Origin: UBA7803 sp963822255
GTDB lineage: Bacteria; Pseudomonadota; Gammaproteobacteria; Pseudomonadales; Azotimanducaceae
Reading direction: 5' to 3'
DNA length: 64,000 nucleotides
Assembly: GCA_963822255.1 (NCBI GenBank)
Contig: CAWGGV010000003.1
Coordinates: 465,070 to 529,069, forward strand
Shown here: positions 57,134-64,000 of the stretch, piece after piece
Layout of the letters: every line of letters starts with the position of its first letter
How positions within the stretch are numbered: position 1 is the first letter of the stretch
Program-made: the position numbers and the translations under genes
The notes under the pieces: generated by a model
Told to the model about the DNA's origin: nothing
The model's database searches: none
Seen by the model: the letters and a program-made list of their open reading frames with translations, nothing else

Positions 57134-57925
57134 GTGACCGCAACACTGTCCGCCGAGGGTGGCATCCGCGACCTGTTCGACCTCACCGGGCACGTCGCCG
57201 TGGTGACGGGTGGTGGTCGCGGCATCGGCGAGGGCATAGCTCGCGGGTTCGCCGAGGCCGGGGCCGCCGTGGTGGTGGCTGCGCGTCGGACCAATGAGAT
57301 CGAGGCGGTCGCTGCCGCGATCCGCGATCAGGGAGGTCAGGCTCTGGCGGTGACCACGGACGTCACCGACGACGCGGCCCTGGACCGGCTGGCGCGCGCC
57401 GCACTGGATGCCTTCGGCAAGCTCACGGTGTGGGTGAACAATGCCGGGGGCTCACCCATGCGTATGCCGCTCAGCGAGCTGCCGCGGGAGGAGTGGGATC
57501 GGACGATCGCGCTGAATCTCACCGCCATATACCGGGGCTGCGTCACGGCGGCTCAATACATGGACACCGGCAGCATCATAAACATTACCTCGGGTGCCGG
57601 CACGGGCCCGGTGCCCGGCAGCGCTCACTACGGCGCGGCCAAAGCGGGCACCAACTCGCTGACCTGGACCCTGGCGGCGGAACTGGCGCCCCGGATCCGG
57701 GTGAACGCGGTCGCCCCGGGCGCGATCCCGACGGAGGTCATGCTGCGGGCCATCGGCAGGACGGAAGCACAGCTCGATCAGGTGCTGGCGGAGTGGAAGA
57801 TCCCCCTCGGCCGCCTGGGCACGCCGCGCGACATCGCAGCGGCGTGTCTGTATCTGGCGTCGGAGGCTGCGAGTTGGGTGAGCGGCGAGATCATTCGGGT
57901 GGGAGGCGGCGCGCGGCCACGCTGA
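57134..57925 (+). CDS. Short-chain dehydrogenase/reductase
   Basis: A 263-residue classical SDR: HVAVVTGGGRGIGEGIARGF, VAARRTNEIEAVAAAIRDQG (Arg pair suggests NADP), WVNNAGGSPMRMPLSELPRE, INITSGAGTGPVPGSAHYGA and the catalytic YGAAKAG, ending SGEIIRVGGGARPR. A GTG start is used behind AGGAGG. It completes the three-gene unit from 55737. Confidence 0.9.
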   Translation: MTATLSAEGGIRDLFDLTGHVAVVTGGGRGIGEGIARGFAEAGAAVVVAARRTNEIEAVAAAIRDQGGQALAVTTDVTDDAALDRLARAALDAFGKLTVWVNNAGGSPMRMPLSELPREEWDRTIALNLTAIYRGCVTAAQYMDTGSIINITSGAGTGPVPGSAHYGAAKAGTNSLTWTLAAELAPRIRVNAVAPGAIPTEVMLRAIGRTEAQLDQVLAEWKIPLGRLGTPRDIAAACLYLASEAASWVSGEIIRVGGGARPR

Positions 57926-57991
57926 AAGCGCGGAGGTCAGCCTGTCATCGGTGGCGGGGTCGAGGCCAGCCGTGGCGGCCCAGCCCGCCGC

Positions 57992-58582
57992 TCAGCCTTG
58001 CACGTCGTGCAGATGCACCGCCTCGTTGAGGGTGCGAACAGTGCGTTCACCGGAGCGGGCGCAGACGAAGCGGTTGATGCTCGTGTAATCGGGGTTGAAG
58101 AAGAATCGTGGCGGGAAGCCGATCACGTGTGCGCTCCAGACGTTGATGACGCCGCCGTGACAGGTGACGGCTACCCGCCTGCCGGGATTGCTCTCGACAA
58201 TTTCCTCGAGAGCGGCGACCACATACCTGGAAAAGTCGTCGAAATCAGCGATTGCCTCGCCGCGCGTGATGGCCTGCCAGCGGACGTAGTCCACCTCTTT
58301 GAGCCGCTCCATCGGCACGTAGCTGCTGTCGTGGCGATCGTACTCAGCCACTCCATCGTGCAGCTCGATTTCCAGCCCTTGCAGTCTCGCCAGTGGCTCT
58401 GCGGTCTGCCGTGCCCGTTGCAGAGGGCTGGTGTAGAGCCGATCGATGCGTTCGCGGCCGAGCCACCGGGCCATGCGCTCCGCCTGCGCCCGGCCCGTAT
58501 CGGACAGCGGCGGATCAGCGGGCCTGCCGTCCGGATTCTCGACGTGCCGCGGCAGACCGTGGCGGATCAATAGAAGATCCAT
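57992..58582 (-). CDS. Histidine-phosphatase-superfamily protein
   Basis: A 196-residue phosphoglycerate-mutase-like phosphatase. LLLIRHGLPRHVE gives the catalytic RHG, LYTSPLQRARQTAEPLARL the second conserved block, and VAVTCHGGVINVWSAHVIG the late His. GGAGG lies 6 bp before the ATG (58582). It could dephosphorylate a small sugar phosphate or act as a general broad-range phosphatase. It is not obviously part of catabolism. Confidence 0.88.
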   Translation of the reverse strand: MDLLLIRHGLPRHVENPDGRPADPPLSDTGRAQAERMARWLGRERIDRLYTSPLQRARQTAEPLARLQGLEIELHDGVAEYDRHDSSYVPMERLKEVDYVRWQAITRGEAIADFDDFSRYVVAALEEIVESNPGRRVAVTCHGGVINVWSAHVIGFPPRFFFNPDYTSINRFVCARSGERTVRTLNEAVHLHDVQG

Positions 58583-58624
58583 CAATTTCCTCCATTCGAC
58601 ACAGCGGGCGCGGAGGCAGTGGCC

Positions 58625-58864
58625 TCACGCATCCTTGTGGCTGGTCTGAAGCTCGCCGGCTCCGAGCGAGATTCGGTGGTGCGTGACCATAGGCCCGCCG
58701 ATCCAGCCGCACATCTGCGGGTCACATTCGCGCAGTTCACCCTCGAGCCAACGACCATCGATGGTGAAGCGGCCCCATGCCCCGTCGAGGCGAGTCACCA
58801 GCACGTTGCCATCACCGTCCTGCTCATACAGGGAGCGATCGAAGGGATGCTTCATGCCTCTCAT
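58625..58864 (-). CDS. Small protein homologous to a segment inserted in Rieske subunit 6
   Basis: A 79-residue protein with no signal peptide or membrane segment. Its residues 5-57 (from KHPFDRSLYEQDGDG to CGWIGG) align without gaps to residues 285-337 of the Rieske protein at 60520: I count 25 identities over 53 positions, including HP, LYE, EGEL, C-x-W and GG. Its ATG overlaps the stop of Rieske gene 5 (ATGA), so the two are translationally coupled. Rieske 5 itself lacks this segment. The best reading is a detached accessory domain that works with Rieske 5. Its biochemical role is unknown. The second in-frame ATG (58855) is an alternative start. Confidence 0.85.
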   Translation of the reverse strand: MRGMKHPFDRSLYEQDGDGNVLVTRLDGAWGRFTIDGRWLEGELRECDPQMCGWIGGPMVTHHRISLGAGELQTSHKDA

Positions 58865-60204
58865 CTGTCCTCCAGCCAGCGATCCAGCGTCTCGTTCAAC
58901 CAGCGTACCTTGCCCTCCTGGTAACCGGCCAGCGTGACGCCGGGTTTGCGGGTGGCTTCCAGACCCTTCTGCACCCGCTCCATATTGAAGGTATCCTGCT
59001 GAAAGACCTTGCCCAGCATTCCCAGTTCGGCAACGTCAGTCCACGGCTGATCGGCATCCAGATGTCGAACGGGTGCAGGCAATGGCCGCTCACCGTTGAA
59101 CGGAGACAGCAGCATCACCTCCATGATGGCGCTGCGATGATCGTCCCCGTTGGGACGAAATCGGTAGACGATCCGGTTGAACGCTCCCCAGGGATGGAAG
59201 TTGGGAAACAGGGTGTAGTCGAGATTGTCGATGAACTCGGCATCGCACCACTGATCGACCAGGTCGCCCACGATGGGACGCCAGCGTACTCGGGCGGCGT
59301 CGGCTGCGGACAGCCGTGCGGTGGTGCCGTCGACCGACCAGGGCAGCTCCATGTCCTCGCGGATGTCCAGCATGTGGCGGAGGATGTCCGCCTCGTTCGG
59401 CTGCCAGTCGAGCAGCGGGCTCGGCGTACCGCCGGGTGTGATGACTCGGGCAAAAGTCTCCCAGACATCCACCTGACTGTTGGTGTCGCCCAGATACGGC
59501 AGCGTCTGGGGATGGGTGGCGTTCACGTGAAAGGCTTCGCAGAAGGCCTCTTGAGCGATCTTCCAGTTGGCGCGAATCTCCTTGGCCACGTGCACTTCCA
59601 CGTACCGTTCAGCCAGGTTCCAGCGCTCGAAATGCCGTGGCAGGTCGCCGAGAAAGCGTTCGAAGGGCTCGGCAGCCGGGTCCGGGTTGACGAACACGAA
59701 TCCTGCCCAGGTGGCTACCCGGGCCTCGGGCAGGGAGAACTCCGAGGTGACGATCTGGGGGAAGTCCCAGCGCGCCGGCACGTCCTTGAGTCGGCCGTCC
59801 AGCTCCCAGGCGAAGCCATGGTACGGACAGCGGATCTCACTGCAGCGGCCATCGTATTGCTTGAGCTGCCGTCCCCGGTGCAGACAGGCGTTGACGAAGC
59901 AGCGGATTTCGCCACTGGCGGCGCGCACGACGATGTAGGACTGCCGGCCGATCTCGTAGAGGACGTAGTCCCCGGCTTCCGGCACGTGCTCCTCACGGCA
60001 TGCAAACTGCCACACCCGGGACCAGAGCCTCGCCATCTCCCGCTCGTGGAAGCTGTGGGATATGTAGCGGTCGACCGACAGATCGTCTGTCTTGCGCGGC
60101 GGCGGGTTCTCCCAGCGCAGCACCGACGGCACTTCGTGGGTGTCCGTATCCAGCAGCTGCTGGTAAGTCACCCCGCTCGACCGTGCGTCGCTCACTGCTG
60201 CCAT
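58861..60204 (-). CDS. Rieske non-heme iron oxygenase alpha subunit (5)
   Basis: A 447-residue alpha subunit: CLHRGRQLKQY and CPYHGFAWELDG as Rieske ligands, mononuclear motif NWKIAQEAFCEAFHVNATH with Glu in the bridging position, and LFPNFHPWGAFNRIVYRFRP in the substrate domain. AGGGAGA precedes the ATG at 60204. It is divergent from Rieske gene 6, with which it shares HPWG, FRPNGD and LGMLGKVFQQD-type segments, so the two are paralogues. The small homologous protein follows with a 4-bp overlap. Confidence 0.94.
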   Translation of the reverse strand: MAAVSDARSSGVTYQQLLDTDTHEVPSVLRWENPPPRKTDDLSVDRYISHSFHEREMARLWSRVWQFACREEHVPEAGDYVLYEIGRQSYIVVRAASGEIRCFVNACLHRGRQLKQYDGRCSEIRCPYHGFAWELDGRLKDVPARWDFPQIVTSEFSLPEARVATWAGFVFVNPDPAAEPFERFLGDLPRHFERWNLAERYVEVHVAKEIRANWKIAQEAFCEAFHVNATHPQTLPYLGDTNSQVDVWETFARVITPGGTPSPLLDWQPNEADILRHMLDIREDMELPWSVDGTTARLSAADAARVRWRPIVGDLVDQWCDAEFIDNLDYTLFPNFHPWGAFNRIVYRFRPNGDDHRSAIMEVMLLSPFNGERPLPAPVRHLDADQPWTDVAELGMLGKVFQQDTFNMERVQKGLEATRKPGVTLAGYQEGKVRWLNETLDRWLEDR

Positions 60205-60519
60205 TGTCGGATTCTCCCTCGTCTGCTGCTGCCGCGCCGTTGTCGGAAGTCTGCCGCGCCGCGCGCGGGAAGGCAAAAGGCAGTGTGGGTCGGACCCACG
60301 GGTAAGGAGGTCGGTGCCGCAGGGCCGCTGGAGGGAGGCATGTCGTCGCCGAACGCGTTCCGCTGGGTCGGTACGAGGCTGGCGGAAGTCGGTGCATTCT
60401 CCTCGCCCGGTGCCTTGCGCACTGCCTGCGCTTTTTCATATCTTCAACGCACACCATCGCCGTCCGAGGCGAGCCATCCCGGGACATCTCGCACCGCGTC
60501 GTCACGAGGGAACCCAGAC
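60205..60519. other. Divergent control region between Rieske genes 5 and 6
   Basis: 315 bp with no credible gene. It contains a perfect palindrome, GTGGGTC-g-GACCCAC (60285-60299), a good operator candidate. On the plus side TTGCGC (60415-60420) and TATCTT (60439-60444) with an 18-bp spacer could be a promoter for Rieske gene 6. Nothing comparable is clear on the minus side. Confidence 0.45.
60285..60299. promoter_or_regulatory. Palindromic operator candidate
   Basis: GTGGGTC-g-GACCCAC, two 7-bp arms with a single central base. It lies between the divergent Rieske genes 5 and 6 and would suit a dimeric regulator. No regulator gene is next to it. Confidence 0.45.
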
Positions 60520-62118
60520 ATGAACACGACTTCCAAACCCGGCGTCCGAACCATGGATGAGGCGTTCCACACCTTGCTGGAAGCCGACACTCACCCGGAA
60601 GGCATCAGTCAGGCGCTGCGCCGGGACGCGCCGTTGCCACCCGGGCCAACGCTGGTTCCCGTGGAGCGCTATACGTCGCGCAGCTATCACGAACTCGAGA
60701 AGCAGCACCTGTGGAGCCGGGTATGGCAGGTGGCGGCCCATGAGGACGATTTTCCCAACGTAGGCGACGTGGTCCCCTACGACATCACCACCATGTCGTT
60801 TCTGGTGGTGCGCGTTCGCGAGAACGAGTACAAGGCCTACTACAATGCCTGCCTGCATCGCGGCCGCAAGCTGCGCGAGGTTCGTGCTCGCGGCCTGGAC
60901 GAGCTGCGGTGTCCCTTCCACGGCTGGACCTGGAATCTTGACGGCAGTCTGAAGCAGGTCCCCTGTGCCTATGATTTCTCCGGCCTGAAACGTGAAGAGG
61001 AGTCCCTGCCGGAGGTCAAGGTAGGTCGCTGGGGCCGCTTCATCTTCATCAATCCCGACCCGGACTGTGCACCGCTGGAACAGCACCTCGGCGATCTGGG
61101 CAGCCAGTTCGCCCTGTTGCCCTATGAGCGGCGCTACAAGATCGCTCACGTGGCCAAAGTCATCCGCGCCAACTGGAAGGTGGTGCAGGAGGCCTTCATG
61201 GAGTCCTACCACGTGCTGATGACTCACCCGCAGATCCTCACGGGCGGGGCCCACGACCTCTGCACCAAGTACGATGCCTTTGGCAACTATTCCCGCGCGA
61301 TTCGCTGCGGCGCTCTGGAGAGCGAGGGTATGCCGAGATGGGAGCCTCTGCCTGACGACGGGGTGATGCGGCTGCGCCACCCGCTGAACGGCTGGCTGTA
61401 CGAGGACGAAGGCGCCGGTGTGGTCAAGGTCACCACACCGAAAGGCCTGACCGGCAAATTCACCGTTGATGCCGAGTGGGTAGAGGGCGAGCTGAAGGAT
61501 GCCAGCCCCCATCTCTGCCTCTGGGTCGGCGGTCACCAGCTCCCGGAATCCGCCATGGGCATGCTGAACGATCCGGAGATCGCGGCGAGGGTGAAGGAGA
61601 AGCTAGGCGAGGATGCCTCGCCGCGCCTCGTCAATGCGGAGATTCAGCGGCAGCGACTGAAGACGACGATCCCGTCGCTGGCAGACCGCATTCCGGACGT
61701 GGAGCTGACGTCGTCGATTTACCTCACGGTGTTTCCGAACTGGCACCCCTGGGGATCGTTCAACCAGATCAACTATCGCTTCCGGCCGAACGGCGACAAT
61801 CACGAGGAGTGCATCATGGAATGCATGTACCTGGCGCCAATTCCCGAGAGCGGCGAGTACACGCCGGTCTCGGAGATCCACTGGTTGGACGCGGACGACG
61901 ACTGGACCAATGCGCCGGAGCTGGGGATGCTGGCTAAGGTGTTCAATCAGGATCTGCGCAACCTGCCGTTCGTGTTCCAGGGCATGAAGGCGACGAAACG
62001 CGAATGTCTGCGGCTCGGTGACTACAACGAGCTGAAGCTGCGGCACTTTCATCAGCTGTACGAGAAATGGGTGGTCGAGCCTTCCGGGCGCCTGTCAGTT
62101 GGTCGCTCTGGGCAATGA
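60520..62118 (+). CDS. Rieske non-heme iron oxygenase alpha subunit (6) with inserted accessory segment
   Basis: A 532-residue alpha subunit, longer than the usual 400-460. Ligands CLHRGRKLRE and CPFHGWTWNLDG; mononuclear motif EAFMESYHVLMTH at residues 224-236 with Glu in the bridging position. Residues 285-338 form an extra segment (LRHPLNGWLYEDEGAG to LCLWVGG) that matches the free 79-residue protein encoded at 58625. After it come VFPNWHPWGSFNQINYRFRP and ELGMLAKVFNQDL, shared with Rieske 5. The ATG at 60520 follows ACGAGGG. The insertion lengthens the region between the iron motif and the HPWG block by about 65 residues relative to Rieske 5. Confidence 0.94.
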   Translation: MNTTSKPGVRTMDEAFHTLLEADTHPEGISQALRRDAPLPPGPTLVPVERYTSRSYHELEKQHLWSRVWQVAAHEDDFPNVGDVVPYDITTMSFLVVRVRENEYKAYYNACLHRGRKLREVRARGLDELRCPFHGWTWNLDGSLKQVPCAYDFSGLKREEESLPEVKVGRWGRFIFINPDPDCAPLEQHLGDLGSQFALLPYERRYKIAHVAKVIRANWKVVQEAFMESYHVLMTHPQILTGGAHDLCTKYDAFGNYSRAIRCGALESEGMPRWEPLPDDGVMRLRHPLNGWLYEDEGAGVVKVTTPKGLTGKFTVDAEWVEGELKDASPHLCLWVGGHQLPESAMGMLNDPEIAARVKEKLGEDASPRLVNAEIQRQRLKTTIPSLADRIPDVELTSSIYLTVFPNWHPWGSFNQINYRFRPNGDNHEECIMECMYLAPIPESGEYTPVSEIHWLDADDDWTNAPELGMLAKVFNQDLRNLPFVFQGMKATKRECLRLGDYNELKLRHFHQLYEKWVVEPSGRLSVGRSGQ

Positions 62119-62122
62119 ATCA

Positions 62123-62392
62123 CTAGTGGCCTGTAACGGGTATTCGTGGACCCCTGAGGCTGCCTGCGGTTCAGGGGCAAGGCGCGCTGAGGAAGGCGTA
62201 TCATCGATACGTCGACGAGGCGCAACACGGGCCCTGGACCGCAGGCAGCCTCCCGCAGGGCGCGGCCTGTGCGGCCCCTGTGCTTCGTTGACGCCGCTTG
62301 ACGTGGCGCTGGCCACGCCGGCGCGACGCCGCCTCGCCCAGGCACCGCACAGACCGCGCAGGAGTACACAAATACCCGTTACAGGCCACTAG
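62123..62392. mobile_element. MITE-like element with 22-bp terminal inverted repeats
   Basis: A 270-bp segment bounded by perfect 22-bp inverted repeats; the left end starts CTAGTGGCCTGTAACGGG and the right end is its complement, finishing CAGGCCACTAG. Similarity extends about 10 bp further inwards with a few mismatches. Inside, 62157-62176 and 62232-62251 are inverted copies of AGGCTGCCTGCGG(T)CAGGG with one mismatch. There is no transposase gene. It lies between Rieske gene 6 and the flavoprotein gene. Confidence 0.8.
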
Positions 62393-62420
62393 TCGGCGAG
62401 CGGCGAGCATGGGGTGACGC

Positions 62421-64000
62421 ATGAAGATCGAGTGGGACCGGGAGGTCGACGTTGCCGTCGTGGGTTCGGGCGCGGCCGGTTTCACGGCCGCCCTGACGGC
62501 GCACGGGCAGGGGCTTCGAGCGGAGATCTTCGAGAAGGCCGGGGTGTTCGGCGGGACGACGGCGCTGTCCGGCGGTGTGGCCTGGGTGCCGGGGAATCAT
62601 CTCATGAAGGCCTCCGCGGATGCCGACGCCGCGCTCCGCTACCTCAGGCATCACGTCGGCAACCGCTCGAGCGACGCCAAGCTCCAGGCGCTCGTCACGT
62701 ACGCTCCGCAGATGCTCAGCTACCTGACTGAAAACGGCTTCCTCCGCGTGGCTCGCCTGGCCGGATTCCCCGACTACCATGCGGAGACATCGGGCGGCGA
62801 CCCGGCAGCGGACGGCGGCGGCAGATCCGTGGAGCCGCTTGTTTTCCCCACCACCAGGCTCGGCGACTGGTTGCCCACGATGCTGCATCGGCCACGCAAT
62901 CTGCCAGTGGTGGGGACCATGACCGAGCTGCGCCGCCTGGCGGCGTACAGAACGGATCTCCCGGAGAGCATAAAGGCCTGGCGGGCCATTCCACGTACGT
63001 TGTGGGGCAAGCTGACGGGCGCCGGATACGCCTCGGGCGGCGCCGCCTTGGTCGGCTGGATGGCTTACGCGGCCAGGCGAGTCGAGATAGCGCTGCATCT
63101 GTCGCACCAGCTGGAATCGCTCGTCGTGGAGAAGGGCTGCGTGAAAGGGGCCGTTTTCGCCAGCAGCGGCCCGGCAGTGCGTGTCGCGGTGCGCCGCGGA
63201 TTGATTCTCGCCAGCGGTGGATTCGATCATAACAAGGCGCTGCGGGAGCAGTATCTGCCGGCTGAGGGTGTCAGGGATTTTTCGTCCGGGGCGCCCTCGA
63301 ACACCGGGGACGGCCAGCTGGCGGCCAAGGAGGCAGGGGTTGCGCTGGCGCAGATGGACGATGCGTGGTGGGCCCCGTCGTGTCTGGTTCCCGGGGCAGG
63401 CCCGCTCATCGTGATCTTTGAGCGGGGCAAGCCTGGACATATCATCGTCGATGCGCGCGGGCATCGGTTCAGCAACGAGGCACAGCCATATGGCGCTTTC
63501 GTGCGCGCCATGTTCGACGCTGAGCGGGTCAGCGGTGCGGCGATTCCGGCATACATGGTGTTCGATCAGACATTCCGCGATCGTTACCCCGTCGGCCATC
63601 TGCTACCGGGCGTTACGCCTGAAAGCGCCATCGCGTCCGGCTTTCTCACGCGAGCGTCGGACATCGGGTCGTTGTGCGGGCAGCTCGGTGTCGACGAGGA
63701 TGGATTGAAGCGGACGCTGGACCGGTTCAACGGGTTTGCCGTCCGTGGCGTCGATGACGATTTCCATCGCGGCGAGGCTGCCTTCGATCGCTATGCCGGT
63801 GATCCCACCCATCGGCCGAACCCGTGTCTGGCGCCGATCACCCGACCGCCTTTCTACGCGCTCCGCATCTATCCCGGTGACCTCGGTGCGCATGGCGGCA
63901 TCGTGACCGACGAGCATGCGCGTGCGCTGGATGAGGCCGGAGAGCCGATCCGCGGTCTGTATGCTGCCGGCAATTGCGCCGCTTCAGCGCTTGGCGGCTA
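62421..64000 (+). CDS. FAD-dependent oxidoreductase of the 3-ketosteroid delta1-dehydrogenase (KstD) type, 3' end outside window
   Basis: The first 526 residues of an FAD-binding-2 family protein; the frame stays open to the end of the window. The dinucleotide motif is VDVAVVGSGAAGFTAALTAH, with GGTTALSGGVAWVPGNHLM, GLILASGGFDHNKALREQYL and the C-terminal LYAAGNCAASALGG cut at position 64000. These are the marks of KstD and related 3-oxosteroid or fumarate-reductase-like dehydrogenases. A GGGG site precedes the ATG at 62421. It starts 28 bp after the MITE, so the element may now supply or disrupt its upstream region. Confidence 0.88.
   Translation, partial: MKIEWDREVDVAVVGSGAAGFTAALTAHGQGLRAEIFEKAGVFGGTTALSGGVAWVPGNHLMKASADADAALRYLRHHVGNRSSDAKLQALVTYAPQMLSYLTENGFLRVARLAGFPDYHAETSGGDPAADGGGRSVEPLVFPTTRLGDWLPTMLHRPRNLPVVGTMTELRRLAAYRTDLPESIKAWRAIPRTLWGKLTGAGYASGGAALVGWMAYAARRVEIALHLSHQLESLVVEKGCVKGAVFASSGPAVRVAVRRGLILASGGFDHNKALREQYLPAEGVRDFSSGAPSNTGDGQLAAKEAGVALAQMDDAWWAPSCLVPGAGPLIVIFERGKPGHIIVDARGHRFSNEAQPYGAFVRAMFDAERVSGAAIPAYMVFDQTFRDRYPVGHLLPGVTPESAIASGFLTRASDIGSLCGQLGVDEDGLKRTLDRFNGFAVRGVDDDFHRGEAAFDRYAGDPTHRPNPCLAPITRPPFYALRIYPGDLGAHGGIVTDEHARALDEAGEPIRGLYAAGNCAASALGG

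Noticed and set aside
58777..60519. An upstream extension of Rieske 6 across the antisense of Rieske 5
   Set aside because: The extension overlaps a strong opposite-strand gene and has no family motif; the ATG at 60520 gives a normal N-terminus.

Overview
The window is 64 kb of GC-rich, densely coded DNA from what looks like an aerobic, heterotrophic proteobacterium, most likely a gammaproteobacterium. Clues are glutathionylspermidine synthetase/amidase, class A PutA, tandem CYP153 alkane hydroxylases, a TonB receptor of the catabolic type, methylmalonyl-CoA mutase with propionyl-CoA carboxylase, and a large set of Rieske oxygenases. I read it as a degrader of hydrocarbons, aromatics or steroid-like compounds, but I cannot fix the genus from sequence alone. 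I saw no rRNA, tRNA or CRISPR array.

Region 1 (1-14.9 kb) is housekeeping and stress genes: a BrkB-type membrane protein, a small membrane protein, RecQ, an acetyltransferase, an amidase, an aminotransferase, a DUF502 protein and a PRC-barrel protein. It then holds an iron-storage nanocompartment locus (dodecin, encapsulated ferritin with a C-terminal targeting peptide, encapsulin shell) followed by a sigma-54 activator, a TonB receptor, a small hypothetical gene and an RRM protein. Almost every gene here carries single-base frame breaks while motifs stay intact on both sides, so this part of the sequence is probably error-prone rather than decayed.

Region 2 (15-32.6 kb) holds oxidative metabolism: an FMN alpha-hydroxy-acid dehydrogenase divergent from putA, a REP-like repeat cluster, an SDR, a TauD dioxygenase, a ferredoxin with two tandem CYP153 P450s, and a sorbosone-dehydrogenase-like protein. 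It also has a second ferredoxin coupled to a methyltransferase-like gene, coaE, a PHP protein, and a MaoC/MaoC/DUF35/thiolase-like module that resembles hydratase-aldolase modules of steroid side-chain catabolism.

Region 3 (32.6-43.4 kb) has a lipoprotein, methylmalonyl-CoA mutase and epimerase, glutathionylspermidine synthetase/amidase, small zinc-finger and L7/L12-like proteins, the biotin-dependent acyl-CoA carboxylase pair and a TetR regulator. Together the carboxylase, epimerase and mutase would send propionyl-CoA to succinyl-CoA.

Region 4 (43.4-64 kb) is a catabolic island with six Rieske oxygenase alpha subunits and no beta subunit or reductase in view. They are interleaved with three SDRs, two ABM monooxygenases, an amidohydrolase, an enoyl-CoA hydratase, an MFS transporter, an NHL protein, a SnoaL-like protein, a histidine phosphatase and a KstD-like flavoprotein cut off by the window end. 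The most unusual point is an 79-residue protein coupled to one Rieske gene whose sequence matches a segment inserted within the neighbouring Rieske protein. A 270-bp element with perfect 22-bp terminal inverted repeats sits between the last two genes.
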